DNA from: an uncultured bacterium
GTDB lineage: Bacteria > Patescibacteriota > Patescibacteriia > CAIQCM01
Length of the DNA stretch: 12,016 bases
Direction of reading: 5' to 3'
NCBI GenBank assembly: GCA_903870305.1
Contig: CAIQCM010000086.1
Span: 1 to 12,016 of the forward strand
The notes beneath the pieces are model-generated. The model saw only the letters and a program-made list of their open reading frames with translations, had not been told where the DNA came from and ran no database searches. Within the stretch, counting starts at the first letter, position 1. The number at the start of each line of letters is the position of its first letter. The position numbers and the translations under genes were made by a program. Of the stretch, positions 11,364 to 12,016 are shown piece by piece.

Positions 11364-12016
11364 ATGAATTACTTAGTAACCGGCGGAGCCGGTTTTATCG
11401 GCTCGCATATTGTTGAAAAGTTGCTTAAGCGCGGCGATACGGTGCGCGTGCTGGATAATTTTATATCCGGCTTGCGAGAAAATATCCCCGCCGGCGTTGA
11501 GGTGTTTGAGGCCGACATTAAAGACCTTGATGCTATTCGCCCGGCGTTCAAGGATATTCATGGCGTTTTTCACATGGCTGCATATCCCAATGTGCAGTTC
11601 TCAATTGAAAACCCATTGGAAAGCAATGCAGTAAATTTGACCGGCACTTTAAATGTTATAGTTGCTGCTAAAGAAGCGGGCGTAAAGCGAATTGTTTTCG
11701 CCGCTTCGTCGGCCGCGTACGGCGATCAAGAAAAATTACCCGTAACCGAAGACATGACGGCGCTCCCCCTGAGTCCATATGGTTTGCAAAAATACGTCAG
11801 CGAACATTATTTGAGATTGGCTCATTTACTTTGGGGCCTACAAACCGTTTCCTTGCGTTTTTTTAACGTCTATGGTCCGCGCATGTCGTTTTCCGGTGCG
11901 TATTATACGGTGATCGCTGTTTTCTTAAAACAGCGCGCAGATGGCAAGTCCCTGACCATTACCGGCGACGGCACACAAACGCGCGATTTTACTTTTGTCG
12001 AAGACGTGGCCGCCGC
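11364..12016 (+). CDS. NAD-dependent epimerase/dehydratase, extended SDR (3' end outside window)
   Basis: The 217 codons present encode the Rossmann half of an extended short-chain dehydrogenase such as UDP-glucose 4-epimerase. They show the cofactor motif TGGAGFIGS (6-14), Asp31 for NAD ribose binding (VLDNF), HMAA (70-73), the FAASSAAYG catalytic Ser region (112-120), Tyr139 and Lys143 of the YxxxK motif (SPYGLQKYVSE), then RFFNVYGPR (165-173) and the late GDGTQTRDFTFVEDVA segment. These enzymes convert UDP- or GDP-sugars in the cytoplasm for envelope glycans. Exact substrate specificity cannot be read from this part. The start follows the upstream terminator closely, with no Shine-Dalgarno. 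It ends at the window edge with no sign of disruption. Confidence 0.92.
   Translation, partial: MNYLVTGGAGFIGSHIVEKLLKRGDTVRVLDNFISGLRENIPAGVEVFEADIKDLDAIRPAFKDIHGVFHMAAYPNVQFSIENPLESNAVNLTGTLNVIVAAKEAGVKRIVFAASSAAYGDQEKLPVTEDMTALPLSPYGLQKYVSEHYLRLAHLLWGLQTVSLRFFNVYGPRMSFSGAYYTVIAVFLKQRADGKSLTITGDGTQTRDFTFVEDVAA

Noticed and set aside
1..12016. Recoded UGA (Gracilibacteria/SR1 genetic code)
   Set aside because: TGA ends the DUF559 and kinase genes at the expected lengths, and no in-frame TGA interrupts any recognised gene.
1..12016. tRNA, rRNA or classical transposase genes
   Set aside because: None could be recognised by reading either strand; the repeat clusters contain no transposase frame.

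Overview
The window looks like a chromosomal segment from a Patescibacteria (Candidate Phyla Radiation, Parcubacteria-like) genome. The best clue is the N-terminal module of the 1272-residue surface protein, a secreted 'YYVGSDGKRYVF ... GGVLRWV ... LYGSNW' type domain that I associate with surface proteins of that group. The ECF sigma factor next to a DUF5667-type membrane protein, the weak or absent Shine-Dalgarno sites and the many degenerate intergenic palindromes fit the same picture. TGA is used as an ordinary stop, so this is not the UGA-recoding Gracilibacteria/SR1 code. The assignment is an inference; no rRNA gene is present to prove it. All recognised genes lie on the + strand.

Layout. 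1-1816: an ECF-type sigma factor (81-617), then a single-pass membrane DUF5667-like protein that is its probable partner or anti-sigma factor (752-1816); inverted-repeat elements lie before and between them. 1817-2312: a gene-poor stretch with a 19-bp repeat, a palindromic repeat block and a structured leader. 2313-6131: a giant secreted S-layer-like protein built from an N-terminal Patescibacteria module plus about six beta-sandwich-like modules, ended by a strong terminator. 6264-6432: a second palindromic block. 6480-8603: an LtaS-like membrane sulfatase/phosphoglycerol transferase whose reading frame carries about 228 nt of the same palindromic repeats. 8612-9320: a DUF559 (VSR-like PD-(D/E)XK) nuclease gene bracketed by a perfect 106-bp direct repeat made of those palindromes. 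9466-11309: a probable operon of a polyprenyl-phosphate type family 2 glycosyltransferase, a zeta-toxin-like kinase and an overlapping 56-residue ORF, closed by a terminator. 11364-end: the first 217 codons of an extended-SDR nucleotide-sugar epimerase/dehydratase.

How the parts fit. Most genes concern the cell envelope: sigma/anti-sigma signalling, the surface protein, envelope polymer or lipid head-group transfer, lipid-linked sugar transfer and nucleotide-sugar conversion. The zeta-like kinase also belongs to a family that acts on a nucleotide sugar (UDP-GlcNAc).

The most unusual signal is the repeat family. I count 12 intact hairpins of one fixed geometry (22 nt: 9-bp stem, 4-nt loop, CCTC...GAGG ends) in five clusters, paired in REPIN-like inverted arrangements. 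One cluster lies inside a protein-coding gene and two frame a nuclease gene. Separately, a longer hairpin shared by three clusters shows a compensatory base-pair change. The second candidate novelty is the kinase plus 56-aa ORF pair.
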